A stretch of DNA of 6,859 nt from Planctomycetes bacterium RBG_13_46_10 (GCA_001824645.1 MHYD01000002.1:1064-7922), one strand, 5' to 3'. Positions 1-6,074 are shown, counted from the first letter of the stretch. Numbers and translations: made by a program. The notes: generated from the sequence alone by a model not told the origin.

Positions 1-408
1 ACCGGTAATGTTGGCGCCGTCTGAGATGCTGCTATCCCATGGCCATACACCGGCAGTTTTCTCTAATATGTCTAAAATGGGTGGCCAGCCCTCTTTTGCT
101 GCATCTCGCCAAAAGTTAATGCGAATGCCGCTGTCAAGTACGTGTGCGGGTCCGCCACCGGTATTGCCTATATTGGCCGCTCTCATCCAAACATCCATAT
201 CGGCATTGGGTCCTAATGTAACCGAGCCGATTATGGTCAACGGTGTTTCTGCCGGGTCGAACTGGCTAACAGTGGCAAGATAGTTAAGCTCAGTAGCCGC
301 TCGGTTAAAAAGCACATTTCCGGCCTCCTGGCTTATACTAACGTTAGGGCCGTTAATAAGCTGCCACTTGCTGGCATCCAGAACAGCACCGTTAAATTGG
401 TCCTGTAT
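1..408 (-). repeat. Tandem coding repeat, copy 2 (partial)
   Basis: This stretch aligns without gaps to 607-1014 at an offset of exactly 606 bases (202 codons). I count about 36 differences in 408 positions by eye, roughly 91% identity. Differences cluster in short blocks (around 70-81, 171-186 and 256-277), while long stretches such as about 280-345 are identical. The copy is cut by the window edge, so further units may follow. Confidence 0.9.
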
Positions 409-1095
409 GACAGACTCTGTTGTAATAGCTACGTCGTTGAGGTAGCCGTTCACAACCGTAATTGCCACGTAATTAGTGGCGAATTTGGTTGTGCTTGTCC
501 CCGTTAACGTAATGGTGTTGGCAGGATTGCTGGTTTGTGTAAGTGTGGCAGTAATCGTTGTGCCATCATCCGTAATCACAAAATCCCAGTCGACGGCTGT
601 ATCATCGCCTGTAATATTGGCGCCGTCTGAGATGCTGCTATCCCATGGCCATACACCGGCAGTTTTCTCTAATATATCCAGGTTAGGTGGCCAGCCCTCT
701 TTTACAGCATCTCGCCAAAGGTTAATGCGAATGCCGCTGTCAAGTACGTGTGCGGGTCCGCCTCCCGTATTGCCTATATTAGATGCCCGTGTCCAAACAT
801 CCATATCAGCATTGGGTCCTAATGTAACCGAGCCGATTATGGTCAACGGTGTTTCTGCCGGGTCAATTTGTTCAACGGTCACAAGATAGTTAAGCTCAGT
901 AGCCGCTCGGTTAAAAAGCACATTTCCGGCCTCCTGGCTTATACTAACGTTGGGGCCGTTAACAAGCTGCCACTTACTGGCATCCAGAACAGCACCATTG
1001 AATTGGTCCTGTATAAGGACGCCTTGAGATACAGAGCATGTAATCAGACTCAGTACCAAAACAAATGAAATTAAATGAATTGACTTCCTAAACAT
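1..1095 (-). CDS. Secreted tandem-repeat beta-sandwich protein (N-terminal part)
   Basis: The minus strand is open from the ATG at 1095-1093 to the window edge: 365 codons with no stop, so the gene is 3'-truncated. The start is supported by GGGAGG at 1107-1102, six bases upstream. Residues 1-23 form a signal peptide: basic RK, a hydrophobic core (LISFVLVLSLI), then SVS before QG as a plausible signal peptidase I site. Cys20 gives an LITC stretch, but Thr before Cys is a poor lipobox. Two units follow, starting at I28 and I230 with the same IQDQFNGAVLDASKW opening, an exact 202-residue period. The D-x-F-x-G-x-x-LD-x-SKW opening and the beta-rich, Gly/Asn/Thr-rich remainder resemble concanavalin A-like lectin/glucanase jelly rolls, but I see no catalytic motif. 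The likely role is surface or secreted carbohydrate binding, or structural. Function is inferred; export and the repeat are seen directly. Confidence 0.85.
   Translation of the reverse strand, partial: MFRKSIHLISFVLVLSLITCSVSQGVLIQDQFNGAVLDASKWQLVNGPNVSISQEAGNVLFNRAATELNYLVTVEQIDPAETPLTIIGSVTLGPNADMDVWTRASNIGNTGGGPAHVLDSGIRINLWRDAVKEGWPPNLDILEKTAGVWPWDSSISDGANITGDDTAVDWDFVITDDGTTITATLTQTSNPANTITLTGTSTTKFATNYVAITVVNGYLNDVAITTESVIQDQFNGAVLDASKWQLINGPNVSISQEAGNVLFNRAATELNYLATVSQFDPAETPLTIIGSVTLGPNADMDVWMRAANIGNTGGGPAHVLDSGIRINFWRDAAKEGWPPILDILEKTAGVWPWDSSISDGANITG
607..1014 (-). repeat. Tandem coding repeat, copy 1
   Basis: This is the first copy of the 606-base unit in the secreted protein gene, matching 1-408. 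The remainder of the unit (409-606) encodes residues about 164-229, a Thr/Asp-rich segment ending NDVAITTESV before unit two begins. The high DNA identity points to a recent duplication or ongoing gene conversion. Confidence 0.9.
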
Positions 1096-1101
1096 AATAT
1101 T

Positions 1102-1107
1102 CCTCCC
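1102..1107 (-). promoter_or_regulatory. Shine-Dalgarno of the secreted repeat protein
   Basis: On the minus strand the sequence reads GGGAGG, then AATATT, then ATG. This is a strong purine-rich site with six-base spacing, and it fixes the start at 1095. Confidence 0.8.
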
Positions 1108-1179
1108 TTAAAACAGTGTTAAAAATTAAAATCCCCCTCACCGTATTGGTCACAAACCAAAACAGCAACCTTTTGATAT

Positions 1180-1220
1180 GACAAGCATCTGGATTTTATT
1201 TAGCCTTGGTTATGCTTGTC
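1180..1220. repeat. Inverted repeat upstream of the secreted protein gene
   Basis: GACAAGCAT at 1180-1188 is the exact reverse complement of ATGCTTGTC at 1212-1220, separated by 23 bases. It lies 85-125 bases upstream of the minus-strand start codon, where a regulator operator could sit. No T-tract follows on either side, so a terminator is unlikely. An operator role is inference only. Confidence 0.45.
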
Positions 1221-1271
1221 TGTGATATTCCATAGATAAGACAAACTTCAAAAATGCGACTCTCTTTTTAG

Positions 1272-1286
1272 TCCGCCGCAGGCGGA
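1272..1286. repeat. Short GC-rich palindrome TCCGCC-GCA-GGCGGA
   Basis: A perfect 6-bp stem with a 3-base loop sits in AT-rich surroundings. It is compact and GC-rich, like a dispersed intergenic palindrome. There is no T-tract directly after it. Only one copy is present in this window, so its repetitive nature is unproven. Confidence 0.5.
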
Positions 1287-1340
1287 ATAAGCTCCGTGCT
1301 GAAAAAGAATTTATGTTTGACCTGACTTTACCTCCTTCCC

Positions 1341-1367
1341 TAAAAAGCCCATTTTTTGATACGGGCT
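1341..1367 (-). terminator. Possible weak minus-strand intrinsic terminator
   Basis: On the minus strand AGCCCGT (1367-1361) can pair with ATGGGCT (1352-1346), with one G-U pair and an 8-base loop, and it is followed by TTTTA. The stem is short. No minus-strand gene is called upstream of it, so its role is unclear. Confidence 0.25.
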
Positions 1368-1412
1368 ATTTGTTGAAATGTAAATATATTATCTCCGTGG
1401 AACATATGCTGC

Positions 1413-1441
1413 CTTGCGAAATTGCCAGCTTCGCAAGTTTT
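1413..1441 (+). terminator. Hairpin with T-tract, possible plus-strand terminator
   Basis: CTTGCGAA (1413-1420) and TTCGCAAG (1430-1437) form a perfect 8-bp stem with a 9-base loop, immediately followed by TTTT. This has the shape of an intrinsic terminator on the plus strand, although the stem is only half GC. No annotated plus-strand gene precedes it, so it could end a short untranslated RNA or be a different structured element. Confidence 0.35.
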
Positions 1442-1845
1442 AGCTTTAATGAACGCCCTACACGAAATTATGCCCAGGAAATATATTCTCCTATTTTGTA
1501 ATTTATACCTGTCAGGCGCTTTTAAGTCAATAGAAAGTCCGAAAAAATATGCAAAAAAAGAGTTCTTTGCAGACTTTACAAGGCGAAAACCGGCAATAAA
1601 GCGTCTAAATTATAGATTACTGTCTGACTTTCGTTCACTTTATGCTCTTTAGCTTACTTTAGGGACTACCGTTCGAGAATGCAATCCGTGATATAGAATC
1701 CCAAGAAATAAAATATGCTTGAAAGATATTATCTCATGGATTAAAGAGATTATTTGGAGAGTATTGCGAGCTCTGATAGAATATTCGCCGAGAATTAACA
1801 GGATTGTTGTTGATAATGTATATTGGAAGATAGCGGGGTGGACAA

Positions 1846-2907
1846 ATGCAACGGAAACCAGTCCGTTCGATTCGTCTCGGCGAAGGCTCACCGAGACAGA
1901 GCGGGACAATCTCGGACCTGTCACGAAAAAGACCGAGGGGGCGGGTTTTGAGTAAAGGCACTCGCCGGGGCGGAGCTCAGCATAACCCGGAAGGATTTGA
2001 ATTCGTGCGCCTGGTGGGAGAAGAACGGCGTGTAGGTGATAAGCTCGCAAGTGTATCTCGCCATTGGCAGGGTAAGAAAGAGCGTTTTCTTGTGATTAGT
2101 CCCCATGATGACGATGCTGTTCTGGGGGCAGGTCTGCTTATCCAGCTGGCCAAACGCGAAAAAGTGCCTGTTCATATTATGATTGTTACCGACGGCAGTA
2201 TGGGCTATTGCAAAAGTAAAGAAAGAAGAACCATTACCGAAATCAGACGCAGCGAGACCTTCCAATGCTATCAGAGCCTGGGAGTGCCGAAAATTAATAT
2301 CCTCTGGCTTGGTTTTCCAGATTGTCAGCTAAGTAATTTCCGTGGAAGAAGAGAAGCTCAATGCTCGATACTCGATTCTCGATACTCGCAGAACACTGAT
2401 ATTCGAGAATCAAGCATCAAGAATCGAGAATCAGAACTGGAGATTGAGGGTTTCATAGGTTTGCAAAATACATTTACTTATTACCTGCGAAAAATAAAGC
2501 CCACACAGTGCTTCCTGCCCACGCAAAACGACCTGCATCCTGACCATCGTATAATATACGAGGAATTTCTTATCAGCCTGTTTCACTCGGCAGGTGATAT
2601 CTGGCCGGAGCTGGGAAAGCCGGTTAGCGCAGTACCATACGTCAACACATACGCAATTTATTGTGACTTCGCTGCACATCCAACGCTGCGTATGCGTACG
2701 CCGGTATCCTATTTGGACAAAAAGCTCGAGGCAATTGCTGCCTTTCGCTCACAAAGGCAGATATCAACGCTTATAAAGAATGTTCGCCACGGTGGCTCAG
2801 AGGAATATATAAGGTCTATAGATTTCAAATTATACGACCCTGCAAGTTATCGTAATAAATTTGACCTCGATACTCGATATTTGTTGCTCGATACTCGTAT
2901 GAGGTAG
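1846..2907 (+). CDS. PIG-L family (LmbE-like) N-acetylsugar deacetylase
   Basis: The product resembles PIG-L/LmbE zinc deacetylases, which remove N-acetyl groups from sugars such as GlcNAc conjugates. Numbered from ATG 1846 (353 residues), the first metal motif is PHDDD at 86-90 after the strand RFLVIS, followed by AVLGAGLLIQLA. The second is HPDH at 231-234 in NDLHPDHRIIYEEF. The segment IMIVTDGSMG and the FPD of LWLGFPD also fit the fold. The start is uncertain: TTG at 1948 (319 residues, MSKGTRRGG) follows a G-rich tract, and the Arg-rich 34 residues before it lie over three hairpins and look non-coding. Two palindromic elements affect the gene: residues 173-195 come from an in-frame copy between the two metal motifs, and the last 13 residues (LDTRYLLLDTRMR) from another. 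It is the first gene of the set. Family is confident; the substrate is not known. Confidence 0.85.
   Translation: MQRKPVRSIRLGEGSPRQSGTISDLSRKRPRGRVLSKGTRRGGAQHNPEGFEFVRLVGEERRVGDKLASVSRHWQGKKERFLVISPHDDDAVLGAGLLIQLAKREKVPVHIMIVTDGSMGYCKSKERRTITEIRRSETFQCYQSLGVPKINILWLGFPDCQLSNFRGRREAQCSILDSRYSQNTDIRESSIKNRESELEIEGFIGLQNTFTYYLRKIKPTQCFLPTQNDLHPDHRIIYEEFLISLFHSAGDIWPELGKPVSAVPYVNTYAIYCDFAAHPTLRMRTPVSYLDKKLEAIAAFRSQRQISTLIKNVRHGGSEEYIRSIDFKLYDPASYRNKFDLDTRYLLLDTRMR
1850..1937. repeat. Three consecutive hairpins at the deacetylase gene start
   Basis: Stem 1 is AACGGA (1850-1855) with TCCGTT (1862-1867), loop 6. Stem 2 is GTCTCGG (1874-1880) with CCGAGAC (1891-1897), loop 10. Stem 3 is CTCGG (1911-1915) with CCGAG (1933-1937). 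The first two are perfect. Together they fill the stretch between the ATG at 1846 and the TTG at 1948. This suggests either a structured 5' leader just ahead of the real start, or a repeat that has been read into the N-terminus. Confidence 0.55.
2364..2428. repeat. Heptad palindromic element, in-frame inside the deacetylase gene
   Basis: The left arm 2364-2388 reads CTCGATA, CTCGATT, CTCGATA, CTCG. The right arm 2404-2428 is its imperfect inverse (20 of 25 positions match after reverse complementing), with a 15-base spacer. The reverse complement of the right arm matches the left arm of the element at 3970-4020 in 24 of 25 bases, so both belong to one family in opposite orientation. The reading frame is kept and the element encodes residues 173-195 (C S I L D S R Y ... 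I K N R E), a polar stretch. Confidence 0.85.
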
Positions 2908-2937
2908 AACATTAAATATTAAGAATCAGGAAGCGAG
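2866..2937. repeat. Degenerate heptad palindromic element over the deacetylase stop codon
   Basis: CTCGATACTCGAT at 2866-2878 and CTCGATACTCG at 2887-2897 are the heptad unit again, inside the last codons of the deacetylase gene. The stretch 2921-2937 (AAGAATCAGGAAGCGAG) is a decayed inverse arm. The stop codon TAG at 2905-2907 lies between the arms, so the element supplies the C-terminal tail LDTRYLLLDTRMR. Confidence 0.65.
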
Positions 2938-2947
2938 AAACAAAACC

Positions 2948-3967
2948 ATGCTAAAAATAGGAATTTCAGGATTTGGATTTATGGGGCGGATGCACTACAA
3001 GTGCTGGGAAGCTCTCAAAAACGCCGAGGTTGTAGCCGTCTGCGATGTGAATCCAAACATCAAAGAGGATATTAAAAAAGCGGTCGGCAATGTCGGTGAA
3101 GCTAAAGGGGCGATTGATTTTAACCGCATACAGTTGTACACCGATTACGAGAAGATGCTTAAGGAGGCCAAACTGGATGCGGTGTCGATTACATTGCCGA
3201 CTTATTTGCACGCTGATTTCTCTATAAAAGCTCTGCAAGCAGGTCTTAACGTTTTGTGCGAGAAGCCGATGGCACTGAATGTGCAAGATTGCAGGAGGAT
3301 GATAGATCAAGCCAATTGTAGTAAAAAAGTGCTGCAAATCGGGCATTGCGTGCGTTTTTGGCCTGAATACGCAAAAGCCAGAGAGATAGTCGATAGCGGC
3401 ATATATGGGGAAGTTATTGCAGCAACATTCCAGCGTCTGGGCTCAGCACCGGTATGGAGCATAGACAACTGGTTTATGAATGAAAAGTGCAGCGGAGGAG
3501 TTGCTTTAGACCTGCATATTCACGATACGGATTTTGTGCAGTATCTATTCGGGATTCCGCGCGCCGTTTCCAGCTTCGGGGCAAAAGGTCCCGGCGGAAA
3601 ACTGCTACATATAGTCACACAGTATCTTTATGAGGGTGACAAGGTCGTAACGGCAGAAGGTAGCTGGGCAATGATGCCGAGCTTTAGCTTTGAAATGAGT
3701 TTTAATATTGCGATGGAGAAAGCAACGATTGTTTACGATTTGACGCGCCAGCCTGCGTTTAAGGTCTGTCCGGCAAACGGACGATTCTTTACGCCGCGAA
3801 CGGAGAAAGGTGATGGCTGGTCTTTAGAAATAGCACACTTTGCAAAGGCAATAAGCGGACAAAAGGTCAAGCCGGTAACGACGTTAGACCAGTCGCTTAA
3901 TTCGGTCAAAATCGTAGAGGCTGAGAAGGAGTCACTCAGAAAGGGACAAAAGATTCTAATTCGCTGA
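2948..3967 (+). CDS. Gfo/Idh/MocA family NAD(P)-dependent oxidoreductase
   Basis: A cytoplasmic dehydrogenase of 339 residues, a normal length for the family, which oxidises or reduces sugar or cyclitol hydroxyls, often at C3. The N-terminal Rossmann fold starts at once with IGISGFGFMG, giving G8-x-G10-x-x-G13, and the second strand ends VAVCDVNP. EKP is at 105-107, with Lys106 the usual catalytic or binding lysine. The C-terminal domain carries SGGVALDLHIHDTD, with Asp188 and His192 in the positions of the conserved D-x-x-x-H pair. All key residues are present. AGGAAG about ten bases upstream serves the ATG. The gene begins 40 bases after the deacetylase in an intergenic element, and its TGA stop touches the next element. 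Context suggests it acts on the same sugar as its neighbours; the exact substrate is unknown. Confidence 0.93.
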   Translation: MLKIGISGFGFMGRMHYKCWEALKNAEVVAVCDVNPNIKEDIKKAVGNVGEAKGAIDFNRIQLYTDYEKMLKEAKLDAVSITLPTYLHADFSIKALQAGLNVLCEKPMALNVQDCRRMIDQANCSKKVLQIGHCVRFWPEYAKAREIVDSGIYGEVIAATFQRLGSAPVWSIDNWFMNEKCSGGVALDLHIHDTDFVQYLFGIPRAVSSFGAKGPGGKLLHIVTQYLYEGDKVVTAEGSWAMMPSFSFEMSFNIAMEKATIVYDLTRQPAFKVCPANGRFFTPRTEKGDGWSLEIAHFAKAISGQKVKPVTTLDQSLNSVKIVEAEKESLRKGQKILIR

Positions 3968-3969
3968 TA

Positions 3970-4020
3970 CTCGATTCTCGATGCTTGATTCTCGTCGAGT
4001 ATCCAGTATCGAAAATCGAG
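3970..4020. repeat. Heptad palindromic element between oxidoreductase and isomerase genes
   Basis: Arms of 25 bases each (3970-3994 and 3996-4020) are separated by a single T. They match in 21 of 25 positions after reverse complementing. The left arm is CTCGATT, CTCGATG, CTTGATT, CTCG. Decayed heptads continue outward on both sides (GCTGATA before, a GATCGTT-type unit after), so the full element may span about 3963-4030. Transcribed, it would form a long hairpin in the four-gene mRNA. There is no T-tract after it, so it is not an ordinary terminator. Confidence 0.85.
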
Positions 4021-4045
4021 GATCGTTGATCTATAGAGTGAAACA

Positions 4046-4864
4046 ATGAAATGTAAAAACTGGCCTATTGGGGTTTGTAGCTGGTCACTGCAAAGGGATA
4101 TTGCCGGTGTGGCAGAGGCGATGAACAGAATAAGTATTGAACATGTGCATTTGGCAGTGAGACCGGCGCTTCAGGGGAAAAAGAAAGATTTTTTTGATGC
4201 GGTATTAAAACAGAGCTGGACAATAAGCAGCACGATGATAGATTTCCCGCAGGAGGATTATTCGACGCTGGAAAGCATAAAAGCAACCGGTGGAATTGTG
4301 CCGGACCAGTGCTGGCAGCAGAACCACAAGTTGTTTGTGGGAGCAGTCGAGACATCGGCGAAACTTGGCGTTAATTATCTGTCGATGCACGCCGGTTTTA
4401 TTGATGAAAGTAATCCTGCATACGCCGGGAAATTCTACGACCGAGTCAAGTGTTTAGCCGACGCAGCCGGTGAAGAGGATATTATGTTGCTGTTGGAAAC
4501 CGGTCAGGAAACAGCGCACGATTTGCGGCATTTCTTGGAAAAATTGAATCACCCGGCTGTAGGAGTTAATTTCGACCCGGCGAATATGATACTTTATGGC
4601 AAAGGAGATCCAATTGAAGCAGTACGGCTGCTTTCGCCATGGATAAAACATATTCACATTAAGGATGCGATTCGGACAAAGCAGCCGGGTACCTGGGGCA
4701 CAGAAGTCCCATGGGGCGAGGGACAGGTCTGTTGTGATAAATTTTTGAAAGCTCTTAAGGAAATTGACTTTAAGGGTGTCCTGGCAATAGAGCGCGAAGC
4801 AGGTAACGACCGCTTTACAGATATAAAGCAGACAGCAGAAAGGCTGCGGTATTTTAACGGATAA
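4046..4864 (+). CDS. Sugar phosphate isomerase/epimerase-like TIM barrel protein
   Basis: A 272-residue protein of the xylose isomerase-like / AP endonuclease 2 TIM-barrel superfamily, which uses a divalent metal to isomerise, epimerise or cleave sugars and keto-sugars. Expected metal ligands are visible at the barrel strand ends: Glu151 (LLLETGQE), Asp177 (NFDPAN), His204 (HIHIKD, with His202), and Glu249 (AIEREAG). His115 in SMHAGF is a further active-site candidate. The opening PIGVCSWSLQ is a typical first strand. The ribosome site before the ATG is weak (only GAG at 4036-4038). The start lies just after a palindromic element. Together with the upstream oxidoreductase it forms a common dehydrogenase-plus-isomerase pair of sugar catabolism. 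Phosphorylated substrates are not implied despite the family name. Confidence 0.9.
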   Translation: MKCKNWPIGVCSWSLQRDIAGVAEAMNRISIEHVHLAVRPALQGKKKDFFDAVLKQSWTISSTMIDFPQEDYSTLESIKATGGIVPDQCWQQNHKLFVGAVETSAKLGVNYLSMHAGFIDESNPAYAGKFYDRVKCLADAAGEEDIMLLLETGQETAHDLRHFLEKLNHPAVGVNFDPANMILYGKGDPIEAVRLLSPWIKHIHIKDAIRTKQPGTWGTEVPWGEGQVCCDKFLKALKEIDFKGVLAIEREAGNDRFTDIKQTAERLRYFNG

Positions 4865-4878
4865 GCAATGATTCAGAC

Positions 4879-4884
4879 AAGGAG
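4879..4884 (+). promoter_or_regulatory. Shine-Dalgarno of the MFS transporter gene
   Basis: AAGGAG followed by six bases and then ATG at 4891. It is the strongest ribosome site among the four plus-strand genes and the only junction of the set without a palindromic element. Confidence 0.8.
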
Positions 4885-4890
4885 AGCAAA

Positions 4891-6069
4891 ATGGATTGGC
4901 AATTATATCTTCGCTTGAGCCTAATGATGTTCTTGGAATTTGCTATTTGGGGCGCATGGGCGCCGATACTGGCGTCACATTTGGTGGGGCCGCTGAAGAT
5001 GAGCGGCAAGCAGACTGGCTGGATCTATGCGACATTATGGCTGGGCTGCATTATATCGCCGTTTATCGGGGGTCAAATTGCAGACCGCTGGGTCGCGACA
5101 GAGTGGTTTTTGGCGGTGGTTCACCTCGTTGGCGGTGTGTTGCTGTTGCTGGCTGCTCGGAAAACAAATTTCTGGGGCCTGTTTGGATTAATGGGGCTTT
5201 ATTCGCTGCTTTATGCCCCGACGCTGGCTTTGGTAAATTCTCTTATGTTCTCACACTTGACCGATCCGAGTGCCCAGGCGGGCAAGATTCGAGTGTGGGG
5301 CACTATCGGATGGATAGTTGCCGGATTATTGTTGGCCTTATGGCGCCGATCTGGAAAACTAAAAATCCAGGGCAGCGATGCTTTGACTTTTGCCGGGGTT
5401 TTATCTCTGGCAATGGGTGTGTACTGTTTCTTTCTGCCGCATACCCCACCGCCTGCCAAGCCCGGCAATCCGCTGGCATTTGTAGATGCGTTCAAAATGC
5501 TTGCAGATACGAACTTTCTAATTTTCCTTCTTATTTCATTTGTTGTTACGACAGAGCTGCAGTTCTACTATGTGCCGACGGCTCCGTTTCTGGAAGATAT
5601 CGGCGTGCAGAGCAAAAACGTCTCGGCTGTTATGACGCTGGCGCAGTTTGCCGAGATAATTGCACTGGCGGTGTTGCTGCCGCTGCTGCTGCCGAAGATC
5701 GGTTTTCGCTGGGCGCTGGTTATTGGAGTGATAGCGTGGCCTCTGCGTTACGTTATCTTTGCGATAATGAAGCCGCTATGGCTGGTTATCTCGTCTCTAA
5801 CTTTCCACGGCCTTGGTTATACGTTCTTTTTCTTTGTGGGGCAAATGTACGTTGATAGAGCAGCTCCGGCTGACATCCGGGCCTCGGCTCAGGCACTGAT
5901 AGCTGTGGTGACGCTTGGCCTGGGCAATTTTCTCGGCACGCAGATTACAGGCGTGATAATGGATTTCTTTAAGAAGGAAGGCAAGTTCCAGTGGCGGCCG
6001 ATTTTTTTGGTACCTTGTGTGCTGACGGTCGCTTGTGCTTTGGCTTTTGTCTTATTCTTCAAAGGATAA
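4891..6069 (+). CDS. MFS transporter, nucleoside:H+ symporter (NupG-like) family
   Basis: An inner-membrane permease of 392 residues with about twelve hydrophobic segments (roughly 7-29, 43-63, 73-89, 93-118, 135-150, 164-181, 207-230, 243-268, 270-288, 294-315, 333-355, 371-391). It resembles E. coli NupG/XapB in several places: FAIWGAW in the first segment, GGQIADRW at 60-67 in the cytoplasmic loop after segment 2, PTLALVNSL from 110, and IRVWGTIGW at 133-141. These are hallmarks of that subfamily. NupG itself imports nucleosides with protons, but here the neighbours are sugar enzymes and a fucosidase, so the cargo may be a glycoside or modified sugar. It is the last gene of the set, 26 bases after the isomerase. 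A large frame overlapping it at 4896-5855 is a shadow. Confidence 0.92.
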   Translation: MDWQLYLRLSLMMFLEFAIWGAWAPILASHLVGPLKMSGKQTGWIYATLWLGCIISPFIGGQIADRWVATEWFLAVVHLVGGVLLLLAARKTNFWGLFGLMGLYSLLYAPTLALVNSLMFSHLTDPSAQAGKIRVWGTIGWIVAGLLLALWRRSGKLKIQGSDALTFAGVLSLAMGVYCFFLPHTPPPAKPGNPLAFVDAFKMLADTNFLIFLLISFVVTTELQFYYVPTAPFLEDIGVQSKNVSAVMTLAQFAEIIALAVLLPLLLPKIGFRWALVIGVIAWPLRYVIFAIMKPLWLVISSLTFHGLGYTFFFFVGQMYVDRAAPADIRASAQALIAVVTLGLGNFLGTQITGVIMDFFKKEGKFQWRPIFLVPCVLTVACALAFVLFFKG

Positions 6070-6074
6070 ACTAA

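Larger units (their letters stand above)
1096..1845. other. Gene-poor AT-rich spacer between divergent genes
   Basis: About 750 bases separate the minus-strand repeat protein from the first ATG of the plus-strand gene set. Short frames here (for example 1313-1501, 1422-1652 and 1719-1955) have no recognisable family and no good ribosome binding site. Some of them open only at TTG, so I do not call them genes. The spacer holds several inverted repeats, listed separately, and must contain the promoters for both directions. I could not identify convincing -35/-10 boxes. Confidence 0.6.

Noticed and set aside
8..889. Plus-strand frames at 8-283 and 476-889 with similar products
   Set aside because: Their similarity only reflects the 606-base tandem repeat of the minus-strand gene, whose frame has a signal peptide, a good ribosome site and 365 uninterrupted codons.
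1313..1501. A 62-codon frame in the spacer
   Set aside because: No ribosome site before the ATG, no domain, and it crosses two hairpins.
1422..1652. A 76-codon frame in the spacer
   Set aside because: TTG start without a ribosome site, in AT-rich sequence, with no known family. Its first bases lie within the hairpin at 1413-1437.
1670..1700. GTTCGAGA resembling a tRNA T-loop
   Set aside because: The flanking bases do not form a T-stem, and no acceptor stem, D-arm or anticodon arm fits around it.
1719..1747. TTGAAA and TAAAGA about 17 bases apart as a promoter for the gene set
   Set aside because: Such weak matches arise often in AT-rich DNA, and there is no supporting feature.
1719..1955. 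A 78-codon frame ahead of the deacetylase
   Set aside because: It has only a TTG start, no good ribosome site, and no recognisable domain, and its second half runs through the hairpin stretch. Its stop overlaps the TTG at 1948, so translational coupling is possible, but the evidence is too thin to call a gene.
1649..2265. Minus-strand frames opposite the deacetylase start
   Set aside because: They are antisense to the deacetylase and hairpin stretch, with no family resemblance or ribosome site.
2364..4020. CRISPR array from the repeated CTCGATN motifs
   Set aside because: The units are 7 bases, contiguous and palindromic, with no regular unique spacers and no cas genes nearby.
4896..5855. 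A 319-codon plus-strand frame overlapping the transporter
   Set aside because: It lies wholly within the MFS gene in another frame, its product has no recognisable family, and the MFS frame has clear NupG-like motifs and membrane segments.
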